A stretch of 64,000 bases of DNA from Amycolatopsis sp. WAC 01376 (GTDB lineage Bacteria > Actinomycetota > Actinomycetes > Mycobacteriales > Pseudonocardiaceae), in NCBI RefSeq assembly GCF_003947415.1, contig NZ_QHKL01000002.1, forward strand, positions 62,001 through 126,000. Direction: 5' to 3'. The notes under the pieces were generated by a model. It did no database searches. It was not told the origin of the DNA and saw only the letters and a list, made by a program, of their open reading frames with translations. Made by a program: the position numbers and the translations under genes. Each line of letters starts with the position of its first letter. The first letter of the stretch is position 1. Below are positions 17,594 to 26,570 of this stretch, piece after piece.

Positions 17594-18220
17594 ATGCCCG
17601 ACAGGAAGCTGAGCGCCAAGCAGCGGGCTGTGATGCTTGTGCTGATGGCCGAGGGGCGCGAACTGTCCAACACCGAGATGAACGAGCTGCACGGACTCCG
17701 CCTGACCGGGTCGGAGCGCGAACGCCTCGACGACCAGGGACTGGTGACAAGCAGCCGATCGGGCAATGGCCCGTTCGTGCTCGAGTTGACCGACCCAGGG
17801 TGGCGCTGGTGTGCGGACGAACTCGCCGCCGGCCGCCCGAATGCGTCCCGTCAGGAGTCCTTGGGCAAGGCTCTGTACGCCGTGCTTGCCGGCATAGGTC
17901 GCTATCTGGAGGACGCCGAGAGGGGCCTCGCGGACGTCTTCTCCTGCGCACCGGCCGAATCCGTGGAGGATCGGATTCGCGCGATCCACCGGAAGCTCGC
18001 CGAGCGACCGGGCGACTACGTCAGCCTCACCGATCTGCGACAGGAGCTGAACGGCGTACCACGAGCCGAGACCGACAAGGCACTCCTAAGGCTGAATCGG
18101 GAGAAGGGTGTGACTTTGGCTCCGGAGGAGGATCAAAAGTTGCTGACCGATCACGATCGGGCCGCGGCACTCTGCTTGGGAACTCAGGACGTTCATTTGC
18201 TGGCGATCGAGTCGTCATGA
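17594..18220 (+). CDS. Winged-helix protein (HerA operon gene 3)
   Basis: A 208-residue protein. Residues 5-75 look like a winged helix (SAKQRAVMLVLMAEGRELSNTEM, then LDDQGLVTSSRSGNGPFVLELTDPGW). The C-terminal half, YVSLTDLRQELNGVPRAETDKALLRLNREKGVTLAPEE, looks like a second one. Tandem winged helices are common in accessory subunits that hold DNA beside an ATPase. The ATG at 17594 follows GGGAG. The stop overlaps the next ATG as ATGA. The specific family is not recognised. Confidence 0.7.
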   Translation: MPDRKLSAKQRAVMLVLMAEGRELSNTEMNELHGLRLTGSERERLDDQGLVTSSRSGNGPFVLELTDPGWRWCADELAAGRPNASRQESLGKALYAVLAGIGRYLEDAERGLADVFSCAPAESVEDRIRAIHRKLAERPGDYVSLTDLRQELNGVPRAETDKALLRLNREKGVTLAPEEDQKLLTDHDRAAALCLGTQDVHLLAIESS

Positions 18221-21200
18221 CGCCGGATGAGCGGCGAGCGCTCGAGGCGTTGCGCTTCAACTGGGCGTGGAAACCCGACGATGTCTGGGATGACTCGCGA
18301 TTCCATGTCGAAGGCATGCATGCCGAGGTGGACCGTGAGGTGCTGGCCGGTCTGCGGGATGCGAAGGATGAGGCACCACGAAGTCCTATCGGCCTCGTGG
18401 TGAGAGGCCAACGCGGTGCGGGCAAGACCCACTTGCTCGGTTGGGTTCGACGTCAGGCACAACGGGAAGGTGGCTATTTCTTCCTGGTCGATCTGGACCA
18501 GGTCAAGGATTTCTGGGCAGATGTACTGCTGGCTGTGCGGCGGGACTTGTTGCATGTCAACGGAAGTGGGGAAAGTCAGCTTACGGTTCTCTTGCGTCGG
18601 CTGGCGGCGAAGGCGGGGCTCGCTCAGGAACGGACGGCAGCGATCACCGGAGAGGTCCGCCCCTCCAAAAGGGATATAGACGAGTTCCTCAACGCGCTGC
18701 GCATGATCGATCTACAGGTGGCCGCGGAATGTCGGCTGACGCTGCGGGCCTTGGTGCTTTACGGATCGCCAGACGACGAGCTGAGCACGATCGGCGGTGA
18801 CTATCTGGGCTCGTTCGACGAGTCGAGACCCGGTGAGCGAGCGGAATGGGGGATTCGCCCGTCTCCGCGTGCCGCGCGGCTCGTCGTCCGTGACGTGTCC
18901 TGGCTGCTGGCCATGACCGGTCCGACCGTGATCGCCGTGGACCAGCTCGATCCCATCGCCGCACAGTCCGGTCCCGACGCCACCGGCAATCTGTCGCTTG
19001 AGCGGGTCGCGCTGGGGCTGATGGCGCTGCACGACAACACTCGCCGGACACTTTCGCTGGTCGCGTGCATCACGCCTACCTGGAAGAAGATCAAGGAGGC
19101 GGAATTCGCCACGGCCGCCGACCGGTTTCGCGAGGTCGGAACGCTGGGCCAGATCGCGGACGCGGAAGTTGCCCGCGAGATGGTGGTGCAACGGCTGGCC
19201 GCGCCTTATGCCGAGGTCGGCTTCGTGCCGCCGCACCCGACCTGGCCGATCGGGGAGCACGCTTTCCACGGAATCGAGAAGCGGTTCACACCTCGGGCGT
19301 TGCTGCAACGAGTCGACGCGCACGTGCGGTACTGCCTGCACACCGGCAAGGCATCCGAATTGGATGGTCTGGACACCAAATCGGAAAAGCTCGAGGACAT
19401 CGTCCCGGCGCAGCGGGACCTTTCGCCGATGGACCGACAGTTCGCCGAGCTCAAGCAGGATTCCGACGTTCGCTCCGCGCTCGATTCGGCACACGAGGAC
19501 CGGATCATGCGGGAACTGGTGATGGCGGCGCTCACCGCGTGGATGGTCGAACAGGATGGTAGCGGCGTGGAGTGGAAGGTCGATCCGCCATTCGGCGCCA
19601 AGTCTCCGCTACTGCACGCGCGGCTCCGCCGGACGCTCGACGAAGAGACCGAGGCCGAGGCGCACTGGTCGTTCCGGGCGATCGCGCATCCGAACGCCAT
19701 CGCGGCGCAAACGAGGCTTCGCAACGCCCGTCTCGAATCGGGACTTCGTCCGGACGGGACCAGGAACCTGGTGATCCTTCGCAACTCGAAATGGCCAAGG
19801 GGCCCGGTGACCGCCAGGGAGGTGTCTCTGTTCAAGGAGGGCGGTGGTCTCGATCTTCCGGTCACCGACGACGACCTGCGTACTTTTCGCGCGCTCGAAA
19901 CGCTGCTGAAGGAGAAGCCTCCTGGGCTCGAGGCCTGGTTGATCGCCCGCAAACCGGCGACCGGGACCGAATTGCTCGACACGGTTCTCGGCACACAGGT
20001 CGAGGCGCAGAGTGCGCCGATACCAGAGGAGCTGGCGAAAGAAGAACCGGAACCAGCCGATCCGAGGTGGGTCACGGTAGGCGAGGCCATGGCCGACGAA
20101 TCACCGGTGCAGATCGCGCTCGAGGCGTTCAGGCGGCATACCGCGATCTTCGCGGGGCCTGGATCCGGCAAGACGGTGCTGATCCGCCGAATCGTCGAGG
20201 AGTGCGCCTCGCGAGGGGTGTCGTCGATCGTGTTGGACCCGAACAACGATCTGGCTCGGCTCGGGGATCCGTGGCCTGAGCCGCCTCCGGGCTGGCGGCC
20301 TGGAGATGCCCGGCTCGCCGACGAGTACTTGGCAGGCACCGAAATCGTTGTGTGGACGCCGGGACTGCAAGCCGGGCGGCCACTGTGTTTCCAGCCTCTG
20401 CCGGACTTCGCCGGTGTCGGCAAAGACCCGGACGACTTCAACCGCGCCGTCGAGGTCGCGACGGCCACTCTCGCGCCGCGGGCGAACATCAGTGGCCGGA
20501 CCAACAAGGCCGAGTGGAGCAAGGCGATCCTTCGTGAGGCGCTGGACTACTACGCGCGTCGAGGCAAGCGGAGCCTGGAGGGGTTCATCAGACTGTTGGC
20601 CGACCTCCCGGAGGGTGCGAGCACCCTCGACGGCGCGCCCAAGCTGGCGGCGGAGCTGGCGAAGTCACTTCACGCCGCGCGGGTCAACGACCCGTTGTTC
20701 GGGGGCTCCGGCGAGCCTGTCGAACCCGGCATCCTGCTGACCCCATCACCGGGCAAGAAGGCGCGGGTCTCGGTGATCAGCTTCGTCGGACTTCAGACAG
20801 AAGAACAGCGACAGGGCTTTGTCAACCAGCTGCAGCTGGAGCTGTTCGCGTGGATCAAGAGCAACCCTGCCGGCGACCGACCGCTCGGTGGCCTGTTCGT
20901 CATGGACGAGGCGCAAACCTTCGCCCCGGCCGGCGCGTCCACCCCGAGCACGCAGAGCACGTTGATGCTGGTCGCACAGGCACGGAAGTTCGGCCTGGGC
21001 ATGGTGTTCGCGACGCAGGCGCCGAAGGCCATCAACAATCGCATCCCTGGAAACTCGGCGACGCAGTTCTTCGGGCAACTGAACGCACCCACCCAGGTGG
21101 CGGCGGCTCGGGGGATCGCTCAGTCGAAAGGCGGCACGCTGGACCACATCGGCGCGCTCAAGGTCGGCCAATTCTACGCGACCACCGAAGGCTCCCGACC

Positions 21201-21324
21201 CCAACGGATACGTACGCCGAACTGCCTCAGTCATCACCCGAAGAGTGCGCTGACTCCCGAAGAGGTGATCAAACGTGCCAAAACACTCGCGACCCCTCAG
21301 CCACTAGCTCATGAGGGCGCGTAG
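18217..21324 (+). CDS. Double-ATPase protein: AAA/STAND-like plus HerA-like translocase (HerA operon gene 4)
   Basis: A 1035-residue protein with two P-loop NTPases. The N-terminal one has Walker A GQRGAGKTH (64-72) and a Walker B-like VIAVDQLDP near residue 247, in a STAND/Orc-like setting. The C-terminal one is HerA/VirB4-like: GPGSGKTVLIRRIVEE (647-662), LDPNNDLARL, Walker B LFVMDEAQTF (Asp897, Glu898), FGLGMVFATQAPKAINN and ISGRTNKAEW. HerA-type motors are hexameric DNA pumps that often act with a nuclease. The ATG start at 18217 overlaps the upstream stop. The last 21 bp overlap the convergent jetD of Wadjet-2. Confidence 0.85.
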   Translation: MTPDERRALEALRFNWAWKPDDVWDDSRFHVEGMHAEVDREVLAGLRDAKDEAPRSPIGLVVRGQRGAGKTHLLGWVRRQAQREGGYFFLVDLDQVKDFWADVLLAVRRDLLHVNGSGESQLTVLLRRLAAKAGLAQERTAAITGEVRPSKRDIDEFLNALRMIDLQVAAECRLTLRALVLYGSPDDELSTIGGDYLGSFDESRPGERAEWGIRPSPRAARLVVRDVSWLLAMTGPTVIAVDQLDPIAAQSGPDATGNLSLERVALGLMALHDNTRRTLSLVACITPTWKKIKEAEFATAADRFREVGTLGQIADAEVAREMVVQRLAAPYAEVGFVPPHPTWPIGEHAFHGIEKRFTPRALLQRVDAHVRYCLHTGKASELDGLDTKSEKLEDIVPAQRDLSPMDRQFAELKQDSDVRSALDSAHEDRIMRELVMAALTAWMVEQDGSGVEWKVDPPFGAKSPLLHARLRRTLDEETEAEAHWSFRAIAHPNAIAAQTRLRNARLESGLRPDGTRNLVILRNSKWPRGPVTAREVSLFKEGGGLDLPVTDDDLRTFRALETLLKEKPPGLEAWLIARKPATGTELLDTVLGTQVEAQSAPIPEELAKEEPEPADPRWVTVGEAMADESPVQIALEAFRRHTAIFAGPGSGKTVLIRRIVEECASRGVSSIVLDPNNDLARLGDPWPEPPPGWRPGDARLADEYLAGTEIVVWTPGLQAGRPLCFQPLPDFAGVGKDPDDFNRAVEVATATLAPRANISGRTNKAEWSKAILREALDYYARRGKRSLEGFIRLLADLPEGASTLDGAPKLAAELAKSLHAARVNDPLFGGSGEPVEPGILLTPSPGKKARVSVISFVGLQTEEQRQGFVNQLQLELFAWIKSNPAGDRPLGGLFVMDEAQTFAPAGASTPSTQSTLMLVAQARKFGLGMVFATQAPKAINNRIPGNSATQFFGQLNAPTQVAAARGIAQSKGGTLDHIGALKVGQFYATTEGSRPQRIRTPNCLSHHPKSALTPEEVIKRAKTLATPQPLAHEGA

Positions 21325-22533
21325 ATCATTCAACAACGCAGGGAGAACCAGTTCCTCTTCGATGCGCACCCCGCGTCGCTCGAGGACCGGTCGTAGCCCC
21401 GGATCCCAGGAGGCGTCCGCCGGCCGGCCTGCCAGCGGACCGCCCGCTGCGGTCGTCCCGGTGTACGTCGCGGCGTCGAATCGCCAGGGCTGCCAGGAGA
21501 TCCTGTCCCGCACGGTGTTGCCGATCCGGATGCCGCCCCAATCGAAGTCGCCGTGATACCTGAATCGGGCGCCGTCCGCAGCCAGAAGATCGAGCAGACG
21601 CCACACCGCGGCCGATGGCTGGCCGTTCACACAGACAAGGGGAGGACAACCGGGACCCAGCTCATCGGCCGCGGAGGCGAGCACGATCGGGTTCTCACAC
21701 ACCGACACGACCCAGGGGCCGACGCCGAGAACCGCGGCGTTCAACTGGCGTAGCGTCAGGACACACGGTTCACCGGCTTCCTTTGCCAGCGCCAGGATCC
21801 GGCCGGTCACCGTGTCCGCGCCACCGGGTAAGCCGAGGCACAGCACGGAGGAGGACAGCTCGTCACGGTGTACGCCGACCGCGGCCCAGGAAGCACGGCG
21901 TTCACCCGCTGTTCCGTCTCCAACCGGCGGGGTGCCACGAAGGCACCTCGCCGCCGAGAGGACGATCGTCGCCAGGGGGCGCCCTTCGTCCAGGCCGTGC
22001 GCGTCGCCAGTGGTTTCCGCAGCGAGGCGTCCCAACGCGATGCCTTTCGAGGGCAACTCGGTGAGAACGCGGACCGCGGCGCTGGTCAACGCCGAAGCGG
22101 TCCCCGGATCGGAAGCCAGCCGTCGGACCATGCCGGTGGAGTCCAACCAGCCACGCCACGTGGCCAGCTCCGGACGTTGTGCGGCCAGTTCCTCCAGGGG
22201 CTCATGGGCGGCCGCCCATGCCGCGGCCTCGGTCGCCCTGTCCGGCACGGCTCCGATCAGCAGCCTTGTCGCGTCGGCGAGGCCGTCCGGCGCCGCACCG
22301 CTGCGGCGGAGTATCGCGTCGACTTCGTCCAGAGAAACGCTGAGGGAAGAACCGGTACCGGCGCGGCGACCAAGCAACCTTTCGATGGCCCTGCGCTGGT
22401 CCTGCGTCGCCGAGCCGAGAGAGACGATTCCGCTCAACGGCTTGCCGTTGACCATCCTTCTCCGCAAGCGATCGAGCAGCCAAGCCGTCTCTTTGCCACC
22501 CAAGAGTCTGCGGAGGCGCTCAAGATCGGCCAT
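21304..22533 (-). CDS. jetD: Wadjet-2 nuclease subunit (JetD, DUF2399/TIGR02679)
   Basis: A 409-residue Toprim-containing protein. The C-terminal domain has VSVCENP (Glu near 280), LVCVNGQPS, and the acidic motif YHGDFDWGG (Asp329, Asp331), the Toprim-type metal site of DUF2399; the N-terminal part corresponds to DUF3323. In Wadjet systems JetD is the nuclease that cuts small circular DNA once the SMC motor has extruded it. The ATG at 22533 shares one base with the jetC stop (TGATG). Upstream in-frame codons would lie in jetC. It overlaps the HerA gene tail-to-tail by 21 bp. Confidence 0.9.
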   Translation of the reverse strand: MADLERLRRLLGGKETAWLLDRLRRRMVNGKPLSGIVSLGSATQDQRRAIERLLGRRAGTGSSLSVSLDEVDAILRRSGAAPDGLADATRLLIGAVPDRATEAAAWAAAHEPLEELAAQRPELATWRGWLDSTGMVRRLASDPGTASALTSAAVRVLTELPSKGIALGRLAAETTGDAHGLDEGRPLATIVLSAARCLRGTPPVGDGTAGERRASWAAVGVHRDELSSSVLCLGLPGGADTVTGRILALAKEAGEPCVLTLRQLNAAVLGVGPWVVSVCENPIVLASAADELGPGCPPLVCVNGQPSAAVWRLLDLLAADGARFRYHGDFDWGGIRIGNTVRDRISWQPWRFDAATYTGTTAAGGPLAGRPADASWDPGLRPVLERRGVRIEEELVLPALLNDLRALMS

Positions 22534-25500
22534 CAGGCACTCGGAACGTATGGAATCGGTCGTTGCTCCTGGACACGCTCGCGGCCGTTCCACCTCCAGG
22601 GCGTCACCAGCACGGCGTCGATTCCGTCACGCCGGGCGAGCTGTGCGATGGCCAGACCGGGCACCTGCGGGTAACAACCCCATTCGCGTTCGCTGGTCAT
22701 CACGACGTCGAGGTCGAACGCCGCGAGCAGGCCGAGGCATTTGGCCCGTGAGTCGTCGTCGACGCCGGCGAAAGCTTCGTCGAGCGCGACAAGACGCGGA
22801 GTGTGGGGATTGGCCGATGACGAGTAGAAAGAGGATGCCGCGGCGAAGAGCGGGACCGACGCGGCGAGTACCCGTTCGCCGCCGGAGGCCGGGCCGGTCG
22901 CCGACCGCCATTGTCCGTCCTGGTGGCGCTGGATCGCGAATTCGTGCCAGGTCCGATAGTCCAGTGCACGAGTCAGTTGTTCAACCCAGCCACCCGCCGC
23001 GTCTTCGGCGTGCTCGCGGTTGATCTGCTCTTGCAGGAATCCGCCGACGGCGGTCCGGTCTTCCCCGCTCCAGGCGTCGGCGGTCTGCCGTAGCAACCGG
23101 TCTCGCACCCTGTCGAGGCCGTCGGGCGCCGTCCGCGAAGTACGCCACTGCAGCCGCAGACGCATTCCGGTCGACGTCGGCCGGGCTTCCAGGTCGCTGT
23201 TGATGGACCGTACCTGGTCCTCGGCGTTACCGATCAATTCTTGCAGCGTGCCCGCCACTTCGTTGATGAGGTGGTTCTCGAGGATTTCGCGTTCCTTCGC
23301 TGAAAGCAGGTTCGCCCGCTGCTCGTTCTCCACTTCCAAAGCGGCCACCAGCGTCGGAATGTCTTGAGTGCGCCCTTGGAACAGCACATCGACGACGATG
23401 ATCCCGTCCCGCACCGTCATGCCGACCGAATGGCCGTGCCTGGACAGCGCGTCGGTCAGCAGCTTGTGCTCGGCCGATACACGCTGCTGCACCAACTCCC
23501 AAGGTCGGTCCGCGTCGTCCACGCCGTCCAGCGCGGCGTTGACCGCCCGGGCGAGGGTGACGGCCGGGTTGGCAGCCCATTCCTTGCCAGGATCGGGAAA
23601 GTCCAAATCGGGGACGGCTGTCGTCAGCAGTCCCGTCGTTGCGAAGGCTCGCAGCTCGCTGATGGCCTGGTCGCGTTCGGCCACGGCGATCGCGATCGAA
23701 TCCCGAAGGGTCTCGCGCCGCCCGTTGGCCGTACCCCGTTCTTCGCGCACGACCTGTTCGTCTCGGCGCACCTGCTTTTCGCGGGTGTCTCGCTCATCCA
23801 GGTCCGTAGCGACCGCGGCCAGCTTCCGATAGAGCTCATCGACTCCCGCACCCGCTGTCTCGATCAGGACGCGGTGGCGTTCCGCCACGATTTCGGCTTC
23901 GGCGCGGGCTTTGATCGCCGACTCCTGCGCTTCGCCGTGGTGTTCGGCAGCGGCCAGCAGTTCGTCTTCGGCTTTGATCGCGTCCGCGCGGGCCCGAGCC
24001 AGTGCCCGCGCCGCGGGCCAAAGCCCCGCCAAGGCGACCCGGTAGTCACCGACGGCTTGACGAACTCGAGCGAGTTCCTCGAGGTCGGCCGGCAGACCTA
24101 CGTCACCGGCGAATTCGATGACCTTCCCGCGAGTCCGCTCTGCCTCTTCGGCGCACTCCTCGGAAACAGCGACAGCTTCACCGAGACGGACGTCGATCCG
24201 GCGTTTCGAGTCATGTTCGCCGGCGAGCTTGGCATGAGCGTCGCGAAGGTCAGCGTCTGTCGGCTGAGCACGGTGTTCCGCGGTGAGGGCGGCTCGCCGG
24301 GCGACAAGGCTGTCCTCTGCGTCCACCAGCTCGGCAAGGTGCCGGTCCAGCCGGACGCCCTCGTCCCGCAGTCGCCGAACGCGTTCCCTGCGCGCGGCTT
24401 CGCGCGCGCCTTCACCCAGATAGGCCGCCGTCTCCTTGTGCCACGCCCCGCTCAGCACGCCGATGGCGAACCTGCCGTCCACCGCGACCCAGGTGCCCGC
24501 ACCGGGACCGAGACCGATCGCGCGCAACACCGTTTCGACCACATCGTCGGCCAGAGCCGCGGCTTGCGGGTCGGCTCGGTCCACCGCCGGCGCGAGGACA
24601 GCGGTGAGGCCGCCGGCCGGTGCGTGATCGCCGGGTTTGACGACCACGTCGCCGGTCAGCGTGCTGTGCAGTTCACCGTCCGGGGTCAGCCAAGCGTCCA
24701 GGACCCCCGCGGCCTCCAATGCCGCTTCGAGCCCGGCTCGGTGCTCCGCAGTGACGCCGGGGACGAAGTCCACAACCTTCCAGAGCGGAGCGCCAGGGCG
24801 GTCTGCTCGTGCTTCCGCGTCACGGGTGTACGGCCTCGGTGGAGCGTCGTGCCCACCAGCCTCGAGCCGGGTGATCTCATCGAAGATCGCTTGCCGCTCG
24901 TGGACCGCCGCCGTTCGTTCGGCGTCCAGGGAGGCTTGCCTGCGACCGAATTCGGCGGTCGCCCGCAGCACGGCTTCTTCCACGGCCGATGCGGCGGGAT
25001 TCGCGCCCGCGAGGGCCTCGGTCCAAGCGTCCAGGGCCTCGAGCAGACCGTCCACATCAGACAGCGTGAATTGCTCTGTATTCGCCAGGTAGGCACGGTA
25101 AGAGGCGACGAGCGCGGCACCGAGTTCGGCGATGCCTTCCTCAGCCGCCGTGATCCGCTCGGAGGCGTCCTGCTGCTCGGCGGTGATCCGGTCCACGCTT
25201 TCGCGTGCCGAACGCGACGCGGCTTCGGCCTTTGTCGCGGCGTTGAGCAGCCGTTGTAACTGTTCGACCGCCTTGGTCTGACGTTCGACGAGTGCCTGGC
25301 CTGCTCGCTCGTCTTGGTCGGCGATGACCGCGGCATGCCCCTCGGCCAAGTAAGCGGCTTCGGCCGCCTCTCGCGCGATGTCCTTTGCCTGCCCCAAAAT
25401 TTCCGCGTCGGCGTCGGTCGTTCGCCGTGCTGTTCCGGCTTGCTCCTCACGGCGTCGCAAGTTCTCGACGGCCGACGTCAGGTCACGTTCCCGCTTCGCG

Positions 25501-26570
25501 GCGAACTCACCGAGCCTGCTGGCCTCTCCTCCCACCTGTTTCAGAGCTTCGGCGTCCCGCATTTCCGGACTGCTCTGCAGCGCGGCACGGCGTGCCTCCA
25601 GCTGGGCTTTCGCCGCCGTCAACTCGTCGAGCAGCCGTTGTGTTCCTTCGAGCGCCAGTGTCGCCTTTTCGTGAGCGGCCTCGGCTTCACCCAGCTCACG
25701 TCCGAGCTGTTCGTACCTGCTGTGGGTTTGGCGAACCGGTCCCGCCCGGCGTTTAGCCGCGATCCGGGAATAGCGCCGGTAATGGGTGAGGAACTGTTCC
25801 GCAGCCGTCTTCGCTTCGGCGAGGGCGCGTAAGGTCTCCCGCTCCTCGTCCAGTCCACGGAACGCTTCCGCGACCGTGGCCACCAGGGCCGGGTCGAGTG
25901 GTGGGAGCGCCTCGGTGAGCGCTCGGGACAGCAGTTTCTCATCCGGTTTCTTCGACAGCTGCGGTTGCCGAAGCTGGATCAGCAGATTGACGAGGGCTTC
26001 GTAGCGGTGGATCCCCAGCCCGAACAGGGCTTCGTCCACCGCACGCCGGTATTCCGACGCGGTGTCGTAGACCAGGCCATGCCCGTCCACGGCGTCCTTG
26101 AGCTTCTCCCTGGTCAACGCCACCCTGGTCGGGCTCACCAGGGAGAGGTCGCGGCCGACGCGCTGGTCGGTGACGAAGAACCAGTGCCTGGCGATGCCAC
26201 GGCCTGCGACGGCCTTGAGACCGCAGCCGATCGTGCGGTACTCGGCGCTCCCGTCGGGAAGGGTACGGCCGAATTCCAGCCAGGTATAGCCGAGGCGTTC
26301 GTTGTGCGGATGTTTCCCGCCGAGCAGCAGGTTCCATTCCATGCGTTTGTTGCGGTCGCCGTCCGGTTCCACCCGGTGTGCCGACAGTTCGCCATCGAGC
26401 AGGAACGGCAGGGTGAGCGCGAGCACCTTGGACTTGCCGGTTCCGTTGTTGCCGCGCAACAGCAAACGACCGTCATGGAAGTGGAACTCTTCGAGGTCGT
26501 AGTAGAAAAGGTCGACCAGGCCGGCACGAAGTGGTTGCCAGCGGGCTCTGTCCGGGACGGGCGAAGTCAT
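22533..26570 (-). CDS. jetC: Wadjet-2 SMC-like ATPase (JetC, TIGR02680-type)
   Basis: A 1345-residue SbcC/MukB-like motor. Walker A GNNGTGKS is at residues 40-47 after FHFHDGRLLLR. Very long Ala/Glu/Arg-rich coiled coils flank a central insert (GAPLWKVVDFVPGVT, the same motif as cassette 1). The signature ASGGERV is near 1228 and Walker B LVALDE near 1260. The signature begins ASGGE rather than LSGGE. The ATG at 26570 overlaps jetB by 4 bp (ATGA). The two SMC proteins share motifs and order but are clearly diverged, so this is not a recent duplication. Confidence 0.93.
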   Translation of the reverse strand: MTSPVPDRARWQPLRAGLVDLFYYDLEEFHFHDGRLLLRGNNGTGKSKVLALTLPFLLDGELSAHRVEPDGDRNKRMEWNLLLGGKHPHNERLGYTWLEFGRTLPDGSAEYRTIGCGLKAVAGRGIARHWFFVTDQRVGRDLSLVSPTRVALTREKLKDAVDGHGLVYDTASEYRRAVDEALFGLGIHRYEALVNLLIQLRQPQLSKKPDEKLLSRALTEALPPLDPALVATVAEAFRGLDEERETLRALAEAKTAAEQFLTHYRRYSRIAAKRRAGPVRQTHSRYEQLGRELGEAEAAHEKATLALEGTQRLLDELTAAKAQLEARRAALQSSPEMRDAEALKQVGGEASRLGEFAAKRERDLTSAVENLRRREEQAGTARRTTDADAEILGQAKDIAREAAEAAYLAEGHAAVIADQDERAGQALVERQTKAVEQLQRLLNAATKAEAASRSARESVDRITAEQQDASERITAAEEGIAELGAALVASYRAYLANTEQFTLSDVDGLLEALDAWTEALAGANPAASAVEEAVLRATAEFGRRQASLDAERTAAVHERQAIFDEITRLEAGGHDAPPRPYTRDAEARADRPGAPLWKVVDFVPGVTAEHRAGLEAALEAAGVLDAWLTPDGELHSTLTGDVVVKPGDHAPAGGLTAVLAPAVDRADPQAAALADDVVETVLRAIGLGPGAGTWVAVDGRFAIGVLSGAWHKETAAYLGEGAREAARRERVRRLRDEGVRLDRHLAELVDAEDSLVARRAALTAEHRAQPTDADLRDAHAKLAGEHDSKRRIDVRLGEAVAVSEECAEEAERTRGKVIEFAGDVGLPADLEELARVRQAVGDYRVALAGLWPAARALARARADAIKAEDELLAAAEHHGEAQESAIKARAEAEIVAERHRVLIETAGAGVDELYRKLAAVATDLDERDTREKQVRRDEQVVREERGTANGRRETLRDSIAIAVAERDQAISELRAFATTGLLTTAVPDLDFPDPGKEWAANPAVTLARAVNAALDGVDDADRPWELVQQRVSAEHKLLTDALSRHGHSVGMTVRDGIIVVDVLFQGRTQDIPTLVAALEVENEQRANLLSAKEREILENHLINEVAGTLQELIGNAEDQVRSINSDLEARPTSTGMRLRLQWRTSRTAPDGLDRVRDRLLRQTADAWSGEDRTAVGGFLQEQINREHAEDAAGGWVEQLTRALDYRTWHEFAIQRHQDGQWRSATGPASGGERVLAASVPLFAAASSFYSSSANPHTPRLVALDEAFAGVDDDSRAKCLGLLAAFDLDVVMTSEREWGCYPQVPGLAIAQLARRDGIDAVLVTPWRWNGRERVQEQRPIPYVPSA

